Part shown: positions 1-6,456 of the stretch, piece by piece
Numbering within the stretch: the stretch's first letter is position 1
Layout: each line of letters opens with the position of its first letter
Origin: CAZIPZ01 sp964541075
GTDB taxonomy: Bacteria; Acidobacteriota; Terriglobia; 20CM-2-55-15
Direction: 5' to 3'
Length of the DNA stretch: 9,672 nt
Assembly (NCBI GenBank): GCA_964541075.1
Contig: CAZIPZ010000157.1
Location: 1-9,672 of the forward strand
Made by a program: the position numbers and the translations under genes
The notes under the pieces: model-generated
Seen by the model: the letters and a program-made list of their open reading frames with translations, nothing else
Told to the model about the DNA's origin: nothing
The model's database searches: none

Positions 1-1
1 G

Positions 2-517
2 TCGATCAATCAGGCGGTGCTTGAAGCGCTAAATCATCTGGGAGACTGGAGAAACCGGATCCGATTTGTGCACCAGACCGGGGAGCTCCAGCTCGAAAAC
101 GTCAAACAAGCCTACGCGAACAAAGGCTTCAACGCGGATGTCCGCAGCTTTTTTAACGAATTTCATCTTCAGTATGTGGAAGCTGATCTTATTATCTCCC
201 GTTCCGGAGCTACGACCGTCGCGGAGATTAAAGCTGCTGGCCGCGCGTCCATCCTGATTCCATTTCCGTTCGCGACGGATGATCACCAAACGAAGAATGC
301 CCGTGCAATGGTGGACGAAGATGCAGCGGTGCTGCTTGAGAATGCGCAGCTTTCCGGAAAGCGCCTGGCGGATTTGATACAGAGCCTGCTCGGAGATCTG
401 CCTCGCCTTAAGAAGATTGAGTGTAAGGCCAAAGGCATGGCCATTCTGGATGCGGAAGAGAGGATCGTCGATCTCGTCGAAGGGCTGACCAACAAGAGGA
501 CAGGACAAAGCACTTAG
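2..517 (+). CDS. murG: MurG, UDP-GlcNAc:lipid I N-acetylglucosaminyltransferase (3' part)
   Basis: This is the C-terminal part of MurG, the peripheral inner-membrane glycosyltransferase that adds GlcNAc from UDP-GlcNAc to lipid I to give lipid II. The reading frame is open from base 2, and 171 codons are visible, roughly half of a usual protein of about 355 residues; the N-terminal acceptor domain lies to the left of the window. The GTG at 17 is an internal valine codon, not a start. The visible part matches the UDP-GlcNAc-binding domain: an ADLIISRSGATTVAE stretch (visible residues about 61-75, the family's S-R-x-G-A-x-T-x-x-E motif), then IPFPFATDDHQTKNA (about 86-100, with the conserved HQ-x-x-NA). 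It ends with TAG at 515-517, 11 bases before murC, as expected for a dcw cluster. Family knowledge plus visible motifs; I am confident. Confidence 0.95.
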   Translation, partial: SINQAVLEALNHLGDWRNRIRFVHQTGELQLENVKQAYANKGFNADVRSFFNEFHLQYVEADLIISRSGATTVAEIKAAGRASILIPFPFATDDHQTKNARAMVDEDAAVLLENAQLSGKRLADLIQSLLGDLPRLKKIECKAKGMAILDAEERIVDLVEGLTNKRTGQST

Positions 518-528
518 AGGTTGCCATA

Positions 529-1902
529 TTGTTCAATCGCATAAAACAGATTCATTTTGTCGGCATCGGCGGAATCGGGATGAGCGGGATTGCCGAGGTG
601 CTGCTGAATCTGGGCTATAAAGTGACCGGCTCGGACGTGCGGTCGACTGGAATCACTGAAAGACTGCAACAATACGGCGCTCGGATTTATGCGGACCATG
701 TTGCAGAGAATGTGGCTGGTTCAGATGTTGTCGTTGTCTCTTCCGCTGTCGCCGCGGAAAATCCGGAGATTCAGGAAGCGCAGCGCCGGAAGATTCCGGT
801 GATTCCGCGCGCAGAGATGCTGGCGGAACTTGCTCGGCTGAAGTATGCGATCGCTGTCGCAGGCACACACGGCAAAACGACTACAACATCGATGATTGCG
901 ACGATCCTGGATCGGACAGGCCTCGATCCCACGATCGTTGTCGGGGGCGTGCTGGACACAATCGGAAGCAACGCTCGCCTGGGAAAAGGCGACTTTATCG
1001 TTCTCGAAGCGGATGAGAGTGATCGATCCTTCTTGCTGCTTTCTCCGACAATCGCCGTGGTCACCAACATTGAAGCCGATCATCTCGACCATTACCGTGA
1101 TCTCGAAGACATTCAAAGCGCGTTCCTGTCTTTCATCAACAAGGTTCCGTTTTATGGCGCCGCAATTCTGTGCATCGATGATGCCGCCGTTCAATCGCTG
1201 ATCCCACAGCTGAGAAGACGAATTGTGACGTTTGGTGCAGCTGCGTCTGCGGACTTTTGCATTTCCGACGTGGCGGCGGAGGGTTTTGGATCGACATTCT
1301 CGTTACGGTTCAACGGAGGTTCCAAGCAGCGGATCCAGCTGAGGGTTCCGGGTTTGCACAACGTCCTGAACGCCGCGGCAGCGTTCGCCGCGGCTCGAGA
1401 GATGGGCGTGGACCCTGCCGTCATTGCCAGCGCGTTAGAAAGCTTCCACGGTGTGGAGCGTCGTTTCCAGGTCAAATCCCGGGCAGGCGTCATCGTCGTT
1501 GACGACTACGCACATCACCCGACCGAAATTCGCGCGACGCTTTCTGCGGCGAAGAACGGCGGCTGTCGCCGAATTTTTGCTGTTTTTCAGCCGCATCGCT
1601 ACACACGTACTTTTCATTTGTTCGACGATTTCGCTCGAGCTTTCAATCTAGCCGATGTGGCGCTGATTCTCGATATCTATCCCGCCGGGGAAAGCCCGAT
1701 AGAGGGTGTTACAACCCAGGCCTTGATCGAAAAGATGAAGAGTTTCGGCCACAAAGACGCCATGTACGCACCGGACTTTGAAATGATCGAATCTTATGTT
1801 GCAGCCAATGCGAAAGATGGCGACGCCATCATCGTTATGGGCGCCGGGAGCGTCACGAAACTGTCCGACATCCTCTCTAAAAGAATGATGAGGAGCGCAT
1901 GA
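529..1902 (+). CDS. murC: MurC, UDP-N-acetylmuramate--L-alanine ligase
   Basis: Cytoplasmic ATP-dependent ligase that adds L-alanine to UDP-MurNAc, the first amino acid of the peptidoglycan stem peptide. At 457 residues it has the normal family length. It shows the N-terminal UDP-binding Rossmann motif VGIGGIGMSGIAE (residues 11-23), the Mur ligase P-loop GTHGKTTTTS (112-121), the ADESDRSF motif (161-168), the central-domain motif TNIEADHLDHY (179-189), HNVLNAAAA (277-285), the DDYAHHPTEI signature (325-334) and FQPHRYTRT (353-361). No key residue appears missing. The start is a TTG at 529, chosen because the Rossmann motif follows at the usual distance and AGAGG at 516-520 (overlapping the murG stop) is a well-placed ribosome-binding site 8 nt upstream. 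The stop TGA overlaps an ATG at 1899 (see the short ORF entry), so the following gene is probably translationally coupled. Confidence 0.97.
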   Translation: MFNRIKQIHFVGIGGIGMSGIAEVLLNLGYKVTGSDVRSTGITERLQQYGARIYADHVAENVAGSDVVVVSSAVAAENPEIQEAQRRKIPVIPRAEMLAELARLKYAIAVAGTHGKTTTTSMIATILDRTGLDPTIVVGGVLDTIGSNARLGKGDFIVLEADESDRSFLLLSPTIAVVTNIEADHLDHYRDLEDIQSAFLSFINKVPFYGAAILCIDDAAVQSLIPQLRRRIVTFGAAASADFCISDVAAEGFGSTFSLRFNGGSKQRIQLRVPGLHNVLNAAAAFAAAREMGVDPAVIASALESFHGVERRFQVKSRAGVIVVDDYAHHPTEIRATLSAAKNGGCRRIFAVFQPHRYTRTFHLFDDFARAFNLADVALILDIYPAGESPIEGVTTQALIEKMKSFGHKDAMYAPDFEMIESYVAANAKDGDAIIVMGAGSVTKLSDILSKRMMRSA

Positions 1903-1952
1903 AAAGGCTCAGGCGAATGCCGGACGGCAGAGGAGAACATTGTCCAAAATAG
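1899..1952 (+). other. 17-codon ORF at the murC/ftsQ junction: leader peptide or displaced ftsQ start
   Basis: An ATG at 1899 overlaps the murC stop codon (ATGA) and follows AGGAG at 1891-1895. It opens a reading frame of only 17 codons, MKRLRRMPDGRGEHCPK, ending at TAG 1950-1952, which lies past the TTG start assigned to ftsQ. The peptide is strongly basic, like the cytoplasmic tail of many FtsQ proteins. Its last sense codon AAA (1947-1949) sits in a run of four A (1946-1949). A slip back by one base there, or one extra A, would join it exactly to the ftsQ frame and give a protein of about 271 residues. It may therefore be the true N terminus of FtsQ hidden by a one-base error, a recoding site, or a short leader coupling murC to ftsQ translation. 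The sequence alone does not decide. Confidence 0.5.
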
Positions 1953-2713
1953 TCGATGGGGTGCTTCGCAAACTTTATTTTGTGGCGCTTGTAGCTTGCC
2001 TCGTAGGACTAGGCTGGAGCGGTTTCACTGCTGTCCGATATTTGCGGACGGCGCCTCGGTTTGAAGTGGAGAAGCTGACCGTTTCCGGTTTGAAGAGAGT
2101 CGATGAAAGCCAGGTGCTGGCGAAAGCCGGATTCCAGCTGGGAACCAACGTCTTTCGCGCCGATCTCACTGGAATCCGCCAAAGAGTCGAAGAACTTCAA
2201 TGGGTGCGGCACGCGATCGTGCAGCGCCTGCTTCCGGATCAGATCATCATCAAGGTCACCGAACGCGAGCCGATCGGTTTAGCGCGCATTCGCGGCGAAC
2301 TTCATCAATTCGACATCGACGCCATGATTCTCGACGTCAAACCCGGGAGCGAAAGAAGCTTCCCGGTTCTCGACGGTCTGCGTTTTGATGACGAAGCGAA
2401 GAACAAAGTCAAAGTGCAGACGTACAAGCAGGTTGTGGATGAATTGGGCGAAACGGAGTTATCGGAAGTTCGCGTTGGCGACTCAGGCGACGTCTCCGTT
2501 GTTTCTGCAAGCGATCCCCTCATGGTGGACCTCGGTGTGGTCGACTTCCGGAATCGCTGGATCAAGTACCTTCAACTTAAGGCGCAGATTCAAGAGAAGT
2601 ATCCGCAGGCTGTTGGAGTGGACCTCCGTTTCAAGAACCAGATTATTGTCAGAATGACTGATGACGATGCCGGCGAAATGATTTTATGGGACGAAGAGAA
2701 AAAAACATTGTAG
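1940..2713 (+). CDS. ftsQ: FtsQ/DivIB cell division protein
   Basis: Single-pass inner-membrane divisome protein with a periplasmic POTRA domain. In the family it links early division proteins (FtsA/FtsZ) to the FtsB/L/W/I synthase complex. As assigned it has 257 residues: a short cytoplasmic tail (1-11), one membrane segment (about 12-32, rich in L, V, A, G), a POTRA domain (about 41-110, beginning FEVEKLTVSGLKRV) and the FtsQ/DivIB domain (about 113-240). The order and position between murC and ftsA support the call more than sequence identity, since this family is poorly conserved. The only usable start in this frame after the TGA at 1889-1891 is the TTG at 1940, with GAGG/AGGAG at 1930-1935. 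The upstream ATG at 1899 in another frame would give a longer basic tail (see that entry), so the N terminus is uncertain. The 3' end overlaps ftsA by 28 bases. Confidence 0.88.
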   Translation: MSKIVDGVLRKLYFVALVACLVGLGWSGFTAVRYLRTAPRFEVEKLTVSGLKRVDESQVLAKAGFQLGTNVFRADLTGIRQRVEELQWVRHAIVQRLLPDQIIIKVTEREPIGLARIRGELHQFDIDAMILDVKPGSERSFPVLDGLRFDDEAKNKVKVQTYKQVVDELGETELSEVRVGDSGDVSVVSASDPLMVDLGVVDFRNRWIKYLQLKAQIQEKYPQAVGVDLRFKNQIIVRMTDDDAGEMILWDEEKKTL

Positions 2714-3918
2714 GCCTGGATATCGGCTCTGCGAAAGTTTGCACCTTGATAGCGGCTGCGCGTGAAAACCGCCTGGAGCCGATCGGCGTAGGAGTGTGCG
2801 ACTCGAAGGGCTTGAAGAAGGGAGTTGTCGTCAATCTCGAAGCCACAGTCGAGTCCATTAAGAAGAGTGTTTCCGATGCCGAAACCATGGCAGGTTGCGA
2901 GATCGATACTGTTTACGTCGGCTTGGCAGGTCCCCACATTAAGAGTTTCAACAGCCGGGGTGTCACGCCTATAGCCGCACGCTCGCGAGAAATCACAGGA
3001 GATGATGTTCGACGCGTCATTGAGACGGCGCGGGCCGTTGCGCTGGCGCCGGACCGCGAGATCATCCATATCCTTCCGCAGGAATTCACAGTTGATGACC
3101 AGTCCGGCATTGGCGATCCGCTGGGAATGGTAGGCACGCGGCTGGAAGTCAACGTCCACATCGTAACCAGTTCCACAACGGCGGCTCAAAATATAGTCAC
3201 CGCCGTGAATCGCAGCGGTTTACTAGTAGGCGACACCGTGCTGGAACCCATCGCCGTCGGCGAAGCGGTCCTTTCCGAAGATGAGAAGGAGTTGGGCGCC
3301 GTTCTTGTCGATGTAGGGGGCGGCAAAACGAACGTCGCCATCTATCATCATGGCGCCGTGAGGCATACCATCGTCGTTCCGCTCGGAGGAGAGCATTTCA
3401 CAAACGACATCGCAGTCGGCCTGCGGACGTCAATACCGGAAGCCGAACGCCTCAAGCGCGAGCAGGGCTGCGCACTGGCGCGAATGGCCGACAATGATCA
3501 GGTTTTCGAATTCGTCGGGGTCGGAGCCCGGCAGCCACGGGCAATCGCTCAGCAAGTCCTGAGCGACATCCTGCAGCCTCGAGCTGAAGAGATCATTCAT
3601 TTCGTTCGAAGTGAGATTCGCAACGCTGGCTATGAACGTCAGGCGGGCGCCGGCATTGTGCTGACCGGCGGAGGCGCAGCACTGCGAGGCTTTGCGGAAC
3701 TGGCAGAAGACATTCTCGATTTGCCCGTTCGCATCGGGGTATCCAGCGGTTTCGGCGAGACTTTGCTCGAAAAGATGCCGCACCTGATGGGGCCGGAATT
3801 TGCGACTGCCACAGGTTTGGTCCTTTACGCCGATCGCAGGCGCAAGACGCATGATTTCCATGAAAACTCGAATTCCGGATTCAAAAAACTAGTATCTAAA
3901 TTCAGGAGCTTTCTATGA
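2686..3918 (+). CDS. ftsA: FtsA, actin-like membrane anchor of the Z ring
   Basis: Actin-fold ATP-binding protein that tethers FtsZ to the inner face of the cytoplasmic membrane and recruits later divisome proteins. It has 410 residues, usual for FtsA. Visible motifs are the phosphate 1 loop VGLDIGSAKVCT (9-20), an SHS2/1C region (about 83-160), the phosphate 2 motif VLVDVGGGKTNVAIY (206-220), the adenosine motif GIVLTGGGAALRG (323-335), and a C-terminal amphipathic segment GFKKLVSKFRSFL (398-410) that fits the membrane-targeting helix. The ATG at 2686 is 28 bases inside ftsQ. It lacks a clear ribosome-binding site, so coupled translation is likely. The stop overlaps the ftsZ start by 4 nt (ATGA at 3915-3918), consistent with FtsA and FtsZ being made in a fixed ratio. 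Nothing is missing or broken. Confidence 0.97.
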   Translation: MGRREKNIVGLDIGSAKVCTLIAAARENRLEPIGVGVCDSKGLKKGVVVNLEATVESIKKSVSDAETMAGCEIDTVYVGLAGPHIKSFNSRGVTPIAARSREITGDDVRRVIETARAVALAPDREIIHILPQEFTVDDQSGIGDPLGMVGTRLEVNVHIVTSSTTAAQNIVTAVNRSGLLVGDTVLEPIAVGEAVLSEDEKELGAVLVDVGGGKTNVAIYHHGAVRHTIVVPLGGEHFTNDIAVGLRTSIPEAERLKREQGCALARMADNDQVFEFVGVGARQPRAIAQQVLSDILQPRAEEIIHFVRSEIRNAGYERQAGAGIVLTGGGAALRGFAELAEDILDLPVRIGVSSGFGETLLEKMPHLMGPEFATATGLVLYADRRRKTHDFHENSNSGFKKLVSKFRSFL

Positions 3919-5024
3919 AGAAGGGGGGAGTAGTGGCGCCGAATTCGTCCGTTGAAACTTCTATCAAGTTCTTGTTTGACGAGGATCTGCGCACAGGAGC
4001 CTCTATCAAGGTTGTCGGCGTCGGTGGCGGAGGGTCTAACGCAGTCAACAGGATGATTGCTGCGGGTCTCGATGGCGTTGAGTTTCTCGTCGCCAATACG
4101 GACGTTCAGGCCCTCAAGCAGTCGAAGGCTCCGGTGAAAATTCAGATCGGCGCAAAACTAACCAAGGGATTGGGCGCCGGGGCAAACCCCGAAGTGGGGC
4201 GCAACGCAGCCCTTGAAGACACGGAGAAGATCATTGAGGCTCTGGAAGGCGCCGACATGGTTTTCGTCACCACCGGCCTTGGCGGAGGAACAGGAACCGG
4301 CGCTGCCCCGATCGTGGCAAGCCTGGCTGCGGAGTTGGGCGCCCTCACTGTGGCGGTTGTCACAAAACCATTTGCCTTCGAAGGGAAAAAGCGTTTGACG
4401 CAGGCTGAGCGGGGACTGTCGGACCTCAAGGAATGTGTGGACACCGTCATCACGATTCCAAATGAGCGTCTCCTGGCTACGCTCGAACGGGGCACCAGCC
4501 TCTTCGACGCATTTCGCATTGCCGACGATATCCTTCGTCAAGCCGTGCAAGGGATTTCAGACTTGATTATCGTGCCCGGACTGATCAACCTTGATTTTGC
4601 CGATGTCAAAACCGTCATGTCCGGAATGGGTATGGCATTGATGGGCACCGGTTCGGCTACGGGTGATAATCGAGCGGTGGAAGCAGCCAAGAAAGCGATT
4701 TCGAGCCGGCTGCTCGAAGATGGCTCAATACAAGGGGCGAGAGGAGTTCTCATCAACATTACAGGTGGGAATGACCTCCTGCTCCACGAAGTGAGCGAAG
4801 CGTCCAACATTATTCATGACGCCGCTGATCCGGATGCGAATATTATTTTTGGCGCCGTGCTGGACGAACAAATGAAGGGTGAACTCAAAATTACGGTGAT
4901 TGCCACTGGTTTTGAGTGCAAAGGAGCAGCCGTAAGCGCTGCCGCATCGGCAGTACAGCCGAAAAATACCACTCCTGCACCCGACCTTGAGATCCCTGCT
5001 TTTCTCAGGCGTGCACAGAAGTGA
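3915..5024 (+). CDS. ftsZ: FtsZ, tubulin-like division GTPase
   Basis: GTPase that polymerises into the cytokinetic Z ring. It has 369 residues. The order is an N-terminal extension of about 30 residues, the nucleotide-binding start IKVVGVGGGGSNAVNRM (31-47), the NTD motif (61-63), the tubulin signature GGGTGTG (123-129), PFAFEGKKR (152-160), and the T7 synergy loop NLDFADVKTVM (225-235) with the catalytic aspartates D227 and D230. A short linker (about 337-355) leads to the conserved C-terminal peptide PDLEIPAFLRRAQ (356-368), which in the family binds FtsA and other partners. The ATG at 3915 has AGGAG at 3904-3908 with 6 nt spacing and overlaps the ftsA stop. The gene's own stop TGA overlaps the next gene's GTG (5021-5024), an unusual close link to a signalling gene. 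The linker is short compared with many proteobacterial FtsZ proteins, so filaments may sit close to the membrane (inference). Confidence 0.98.
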   Translation: MKKGGVVAPNSSVETSIKFLFDEDLRTGASIKVVGVGGGGSNAVNRMIAAGLDGVEFLVANTDVQALKQSKAPVKIQIGAKLTKGLGAGANPEVGRNAALEDTEKIIEALEGADMVFVTTGLGGGTGTGAAPIVASLAAELGALTVAVVTKPFAFEGKKRLTQAERGLSDLKECVDTVITIPNERLLATLERGTSLFDAFRIADDILRQAVQGISDLIIVPGLINLDFADVKTVMSGMGMALMGTGSATGDNRAVEAAKKAISSRLLEDGSIQGARGVLINITGGNDLLLHEVSEASNIIHDAADPDANIIFGAVLDEQMKGELKITVIATGFECKGAAVSAAASAVQPKNTTPAPDLEIPAFLRRAQK

Positions 5025-6046
5025 CTATTTTGGTTGCCGATGACGACGAGTTTGTCCGGGGCCTAATTGCCGAGGTTCTCGAGCGAGCCGGATACGATGT
5101 GATTCAGGCCGAATCGGGAATGGAGGCATTGCGGTTCGCGGCGCACAGTTCCATCGACGCCTTCATTCTCGATGTTGAAATGCCGGGAATGACCGGCATT
5201 GAGCTTTGCCGCCAGATCCGCTCTCAAGCCCAATTTAAGGTCACACCTATTCTGATCATTACTGGCGCTGATGCCTATTCGGAGTTGGGCGCGGCTTTTG
5301 CCGCAGGTTGCGACGATTTTATCGGCAAGCCCATTGACATTGTCGTGCTGAGAGCACGCCTGAGCGGCCACCTGAAGAGAATGGAATATGCCCAGCAATT
5401 AGAGCGAATGCGGCGAACCGTCAACCAATATCTGTCCCGCCGCACACTGGAAATTGTCGAAACCGTATCGAGAACCGGAACTCTGCCGCCTCCCGAAGAG
5501 CGCGAGCTCGCCATCTGTTTCACCGATATCCGCGGTTTCACGGCCTTTTCGGAAGATATCGAACCCAGCCGCCTGTTTTCACTAGTGAGTTCGCTGCTTG
5601 GTGAGCAGGTGGCCATTGTCCACAATCACGGTGGATACATCGATAAGTTTGGCGGTGACGGAGTGATGGCCATCTTCGATGGGCATGACATGGTTCTCAA
5701 TGCATGTTTGTGCGCGCTGGAAATCCTGGACAGCGCATTGGTGCAGCTCAAGAAGGGCGGTGAAGGCATCTACAGGTTCGGGATTGGCATACACACCGGT
5801 CGGGCCGTCATCGGAAATATCGGCTCACCCGAGCATTTGGACTACTCCGCCATAGGTACGACCGTGAATCTCGCTGCACGCCTGTGCGGTCATGCTGAAG
5901 CAGCATCCATTGTCGTATCGAATGCCGTTCGCATCGCCGTTGCAGACGACCCCCGACTAGCTTTCCATTCCAAACGCAGCGTTACAATTCGCGGAATCAA
6001 AGAGCCTGTAGTGGTCTATGCCCTAGAGAAGGGCAAATCGGAATAG
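5021..6046 (+). CDS. Receiver domain/class III adenylate (nucleotidyl) cyclase fusion
   Basis: A 341-residue cytoplasmic protein with two domains. Residues 1-118 form a CheY-like receiver: acidic pocket D8/D9, phosphoacceptor D51 in ILDVEMPGM, T81 and K103 (GKP). A helical, coiled-coil-like linker (about 119-150) leads to a class III nucleotidyl cyclase domain (about 160-336). There the metal ligands D169 (FTDIRGF) and D213 (GGDG) are present, as are the transition-state residues N283 and R287 (VNLAAR). K209 and S276 occupy the two purine-recognition positions. Lysine fits an ATP-using cyclase, and Ser in place of Asp resembles the class IIIb pattern (usually Thr). All catalytic residues are present, so the enzyme is probably active, making cAMP under control of an unseen histidine kinase. 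Its GTG start overlaps the ftsZ TGA and lacks a strong ribosome-binding site, which points to translational coupling. The domain call is solid; product, partner kinase and role in division are inferred. Confidence 0.93.
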   Translation: MTILVADDDEFVRGLIAEVLERAGYDVIQAESGMEALRFAAHSSIDAFILDVEMPGMTGIELCRQIRSQAQFKVTPILIITGADAYSELGAAFAAGCDDFIGKPIDIVVLRARLSGHLKRMEYAQQLERMRRTVNQYLSRRTLEIVETVSRTGTLPPPEERELAICFTDIRGFTAFSEDIEPSRLFSLVSSLLGEQVAIVHNHGGYIDKFGGDGVMAIFDGHDMVLNACLCALEILDSALVQLKKGGEGIYRFGIGIHTGRAVIGNIGSPEHLDYSAIGTTVNLAARLCGHAEAASIVVSNAVRIAVADDPRLAFHSKRSVTIRGIKEPVVVYALEKGKSE

Positions 6047-6109
6047 GCATCATCTCTCGTCCCTTGGCAATTCCTCAAGACCCAGAGCAAAAAACCTCAC
6101 ACGGATTTC

Positions 6110-6410
6110 GGCGGCGTTCCTGTCGAAAAGCGGAAAGCCGCATTCAAAAAAGAAAACGCCGCTTTGAAAAACGGAAAGGGAACTTTTGAAAACGGCGAAA
6201 CTGACCCTCGATACGAATAACCCATCTGGAGAAAAAGGCGACACCACCTTTCGAAGGCGTAAACGCAGGGCTGATTCATTGAAAAGCATTTCGGAAAAAA
6301 GAAAAACATTTCTGGCGAGATGAAAAACGGCGTTGGAGCAAGCGAAAATCGACTCTTCCGCAAGGAAACCAACCTTTGGAACGAGGGAAACCATTTCAGG
6401 AAATGGGACA
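6110..6410. repeat. Degenerate ~21-bp array of phased A/T tracts
   Basis: This covers most of the 399-base stretch between the cyclase stop and the oxidase start, which holds no convincing gene. Runs of 3-6 A on the + strand lie at 6126-6129, 6146-6151, 6167-6171, 6189-6192, 6232-6236, 6282-6285, 6302-6306, 6323-6327, 6345-6348, 6366-6368 and 6388-6390. Successive centres are about 20.5-22 bp apart, or near twice that across one gap, with one irregular step near 6240-6280. On the - strand each unit reads roughly TTTTTC followed by about 15 variable bases, often GC-rich with CAAAGCGGCG-like ends. A 21-bp period equals two helical turns, so the tracts face the same side of the helix and should bend the DNA. 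Because 21 is a multiple of 3, two - strand frames stay open here by accident, giving Phe-rich heptad-like translations. Proposed role (inference): a curved upstream element or protein-binding array for the promoter at about 6411-6440. Confidence 0.7.
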
Positions 6411-6440
6411 TTCATGTATGCAGGAGGAGAACTCTATAAT
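6411..6440 (+). promoter_or_regulatory. Candidate sigma-70-type promoter upstream of the oxidase operon
   Basis: TATAAT at 6435-6440 is a perfect -10 box. Eighteen bases upstream, TTCATG at 6411-6416 is a weak -35 match (3 of 6). The expected transcription start, 6-7 bases after the -10 box, falls on or next to the GTG at 6446, which would make a leaderless mRNA. The phased A-tract array ends directly upstream. Against this, a strong ribosome-binding-like AGGAGGAG at 6422-6429 lies inside the spacer and would be useless to a transcript starting here. The two signals compete, so the call is moderate. Confidence 0.45.
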
Positions 6441-6456
6441 GAATTGTGCTTACTGA
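6422..6456 (+). promoter_or_regulatory. Strong ribosome-binding site with a 5-codon ORF overlapping the oxidase start
   Basis: AGGAGGAG at 6422-6429 is followed after 9 nt by an ATG at 6439. That ATG opens only MNCAY and stops at TGA 6454-6456, overlapping the GTG (6446) that starts the long oxidase frame. The oxidase frame itself is closed just upstream by TGA at 6440-6442, so it cannot use the ATG. Removing one T from the TT at 6444-6445 would fuse ATG to the oxidase frame and give the plausible start MNVLTERHLSEL. It could be a mini-leader for coupled initiation at the GTG, or a one-base error or recent mutation. Confidence 0.4.

Noticed and set aside
29..508. Long - strand open frame opposite murG (159 codons), and similar antisense frames opposite murC, ftsQ, ftsA, ftsZ and the oxidase.
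   Set aside because: They are shadows of genes with unmistakable family motifs on the + strand. The antisense translations show no recognisable domain.
6130..6141. Short perfect hairpin (GCGG, AAAG loop, CCGC) after the cyclase gene as its terminator.
   Set aside because: It lies over 80 bases past the stop, has only 4 bp of stem, is not followed by T, and is part of the A-tract array.
6110..6410. Possible CRISPR array.
   Set aside because: The unit is about 21 bp in total with no separate conserved repeat and unique spacer, the repeats are highly degenerate, and there are no cas genes.
6050..6415. Two overlapping - strand open frames (121 and 104 codons) that translate to Phe-rich sequences with a seven-residue rhythm.
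   Set aside because: Two frames are open together because the underlying DNA repeats about every 21 bp, a multiple of three. Neither has a ribosome-binding site before its ATG, the composition is that of a translated T-tract array, and the unit length drifts (19-27 bp), breaking frame. A repeat array explains it better than a protein gene.
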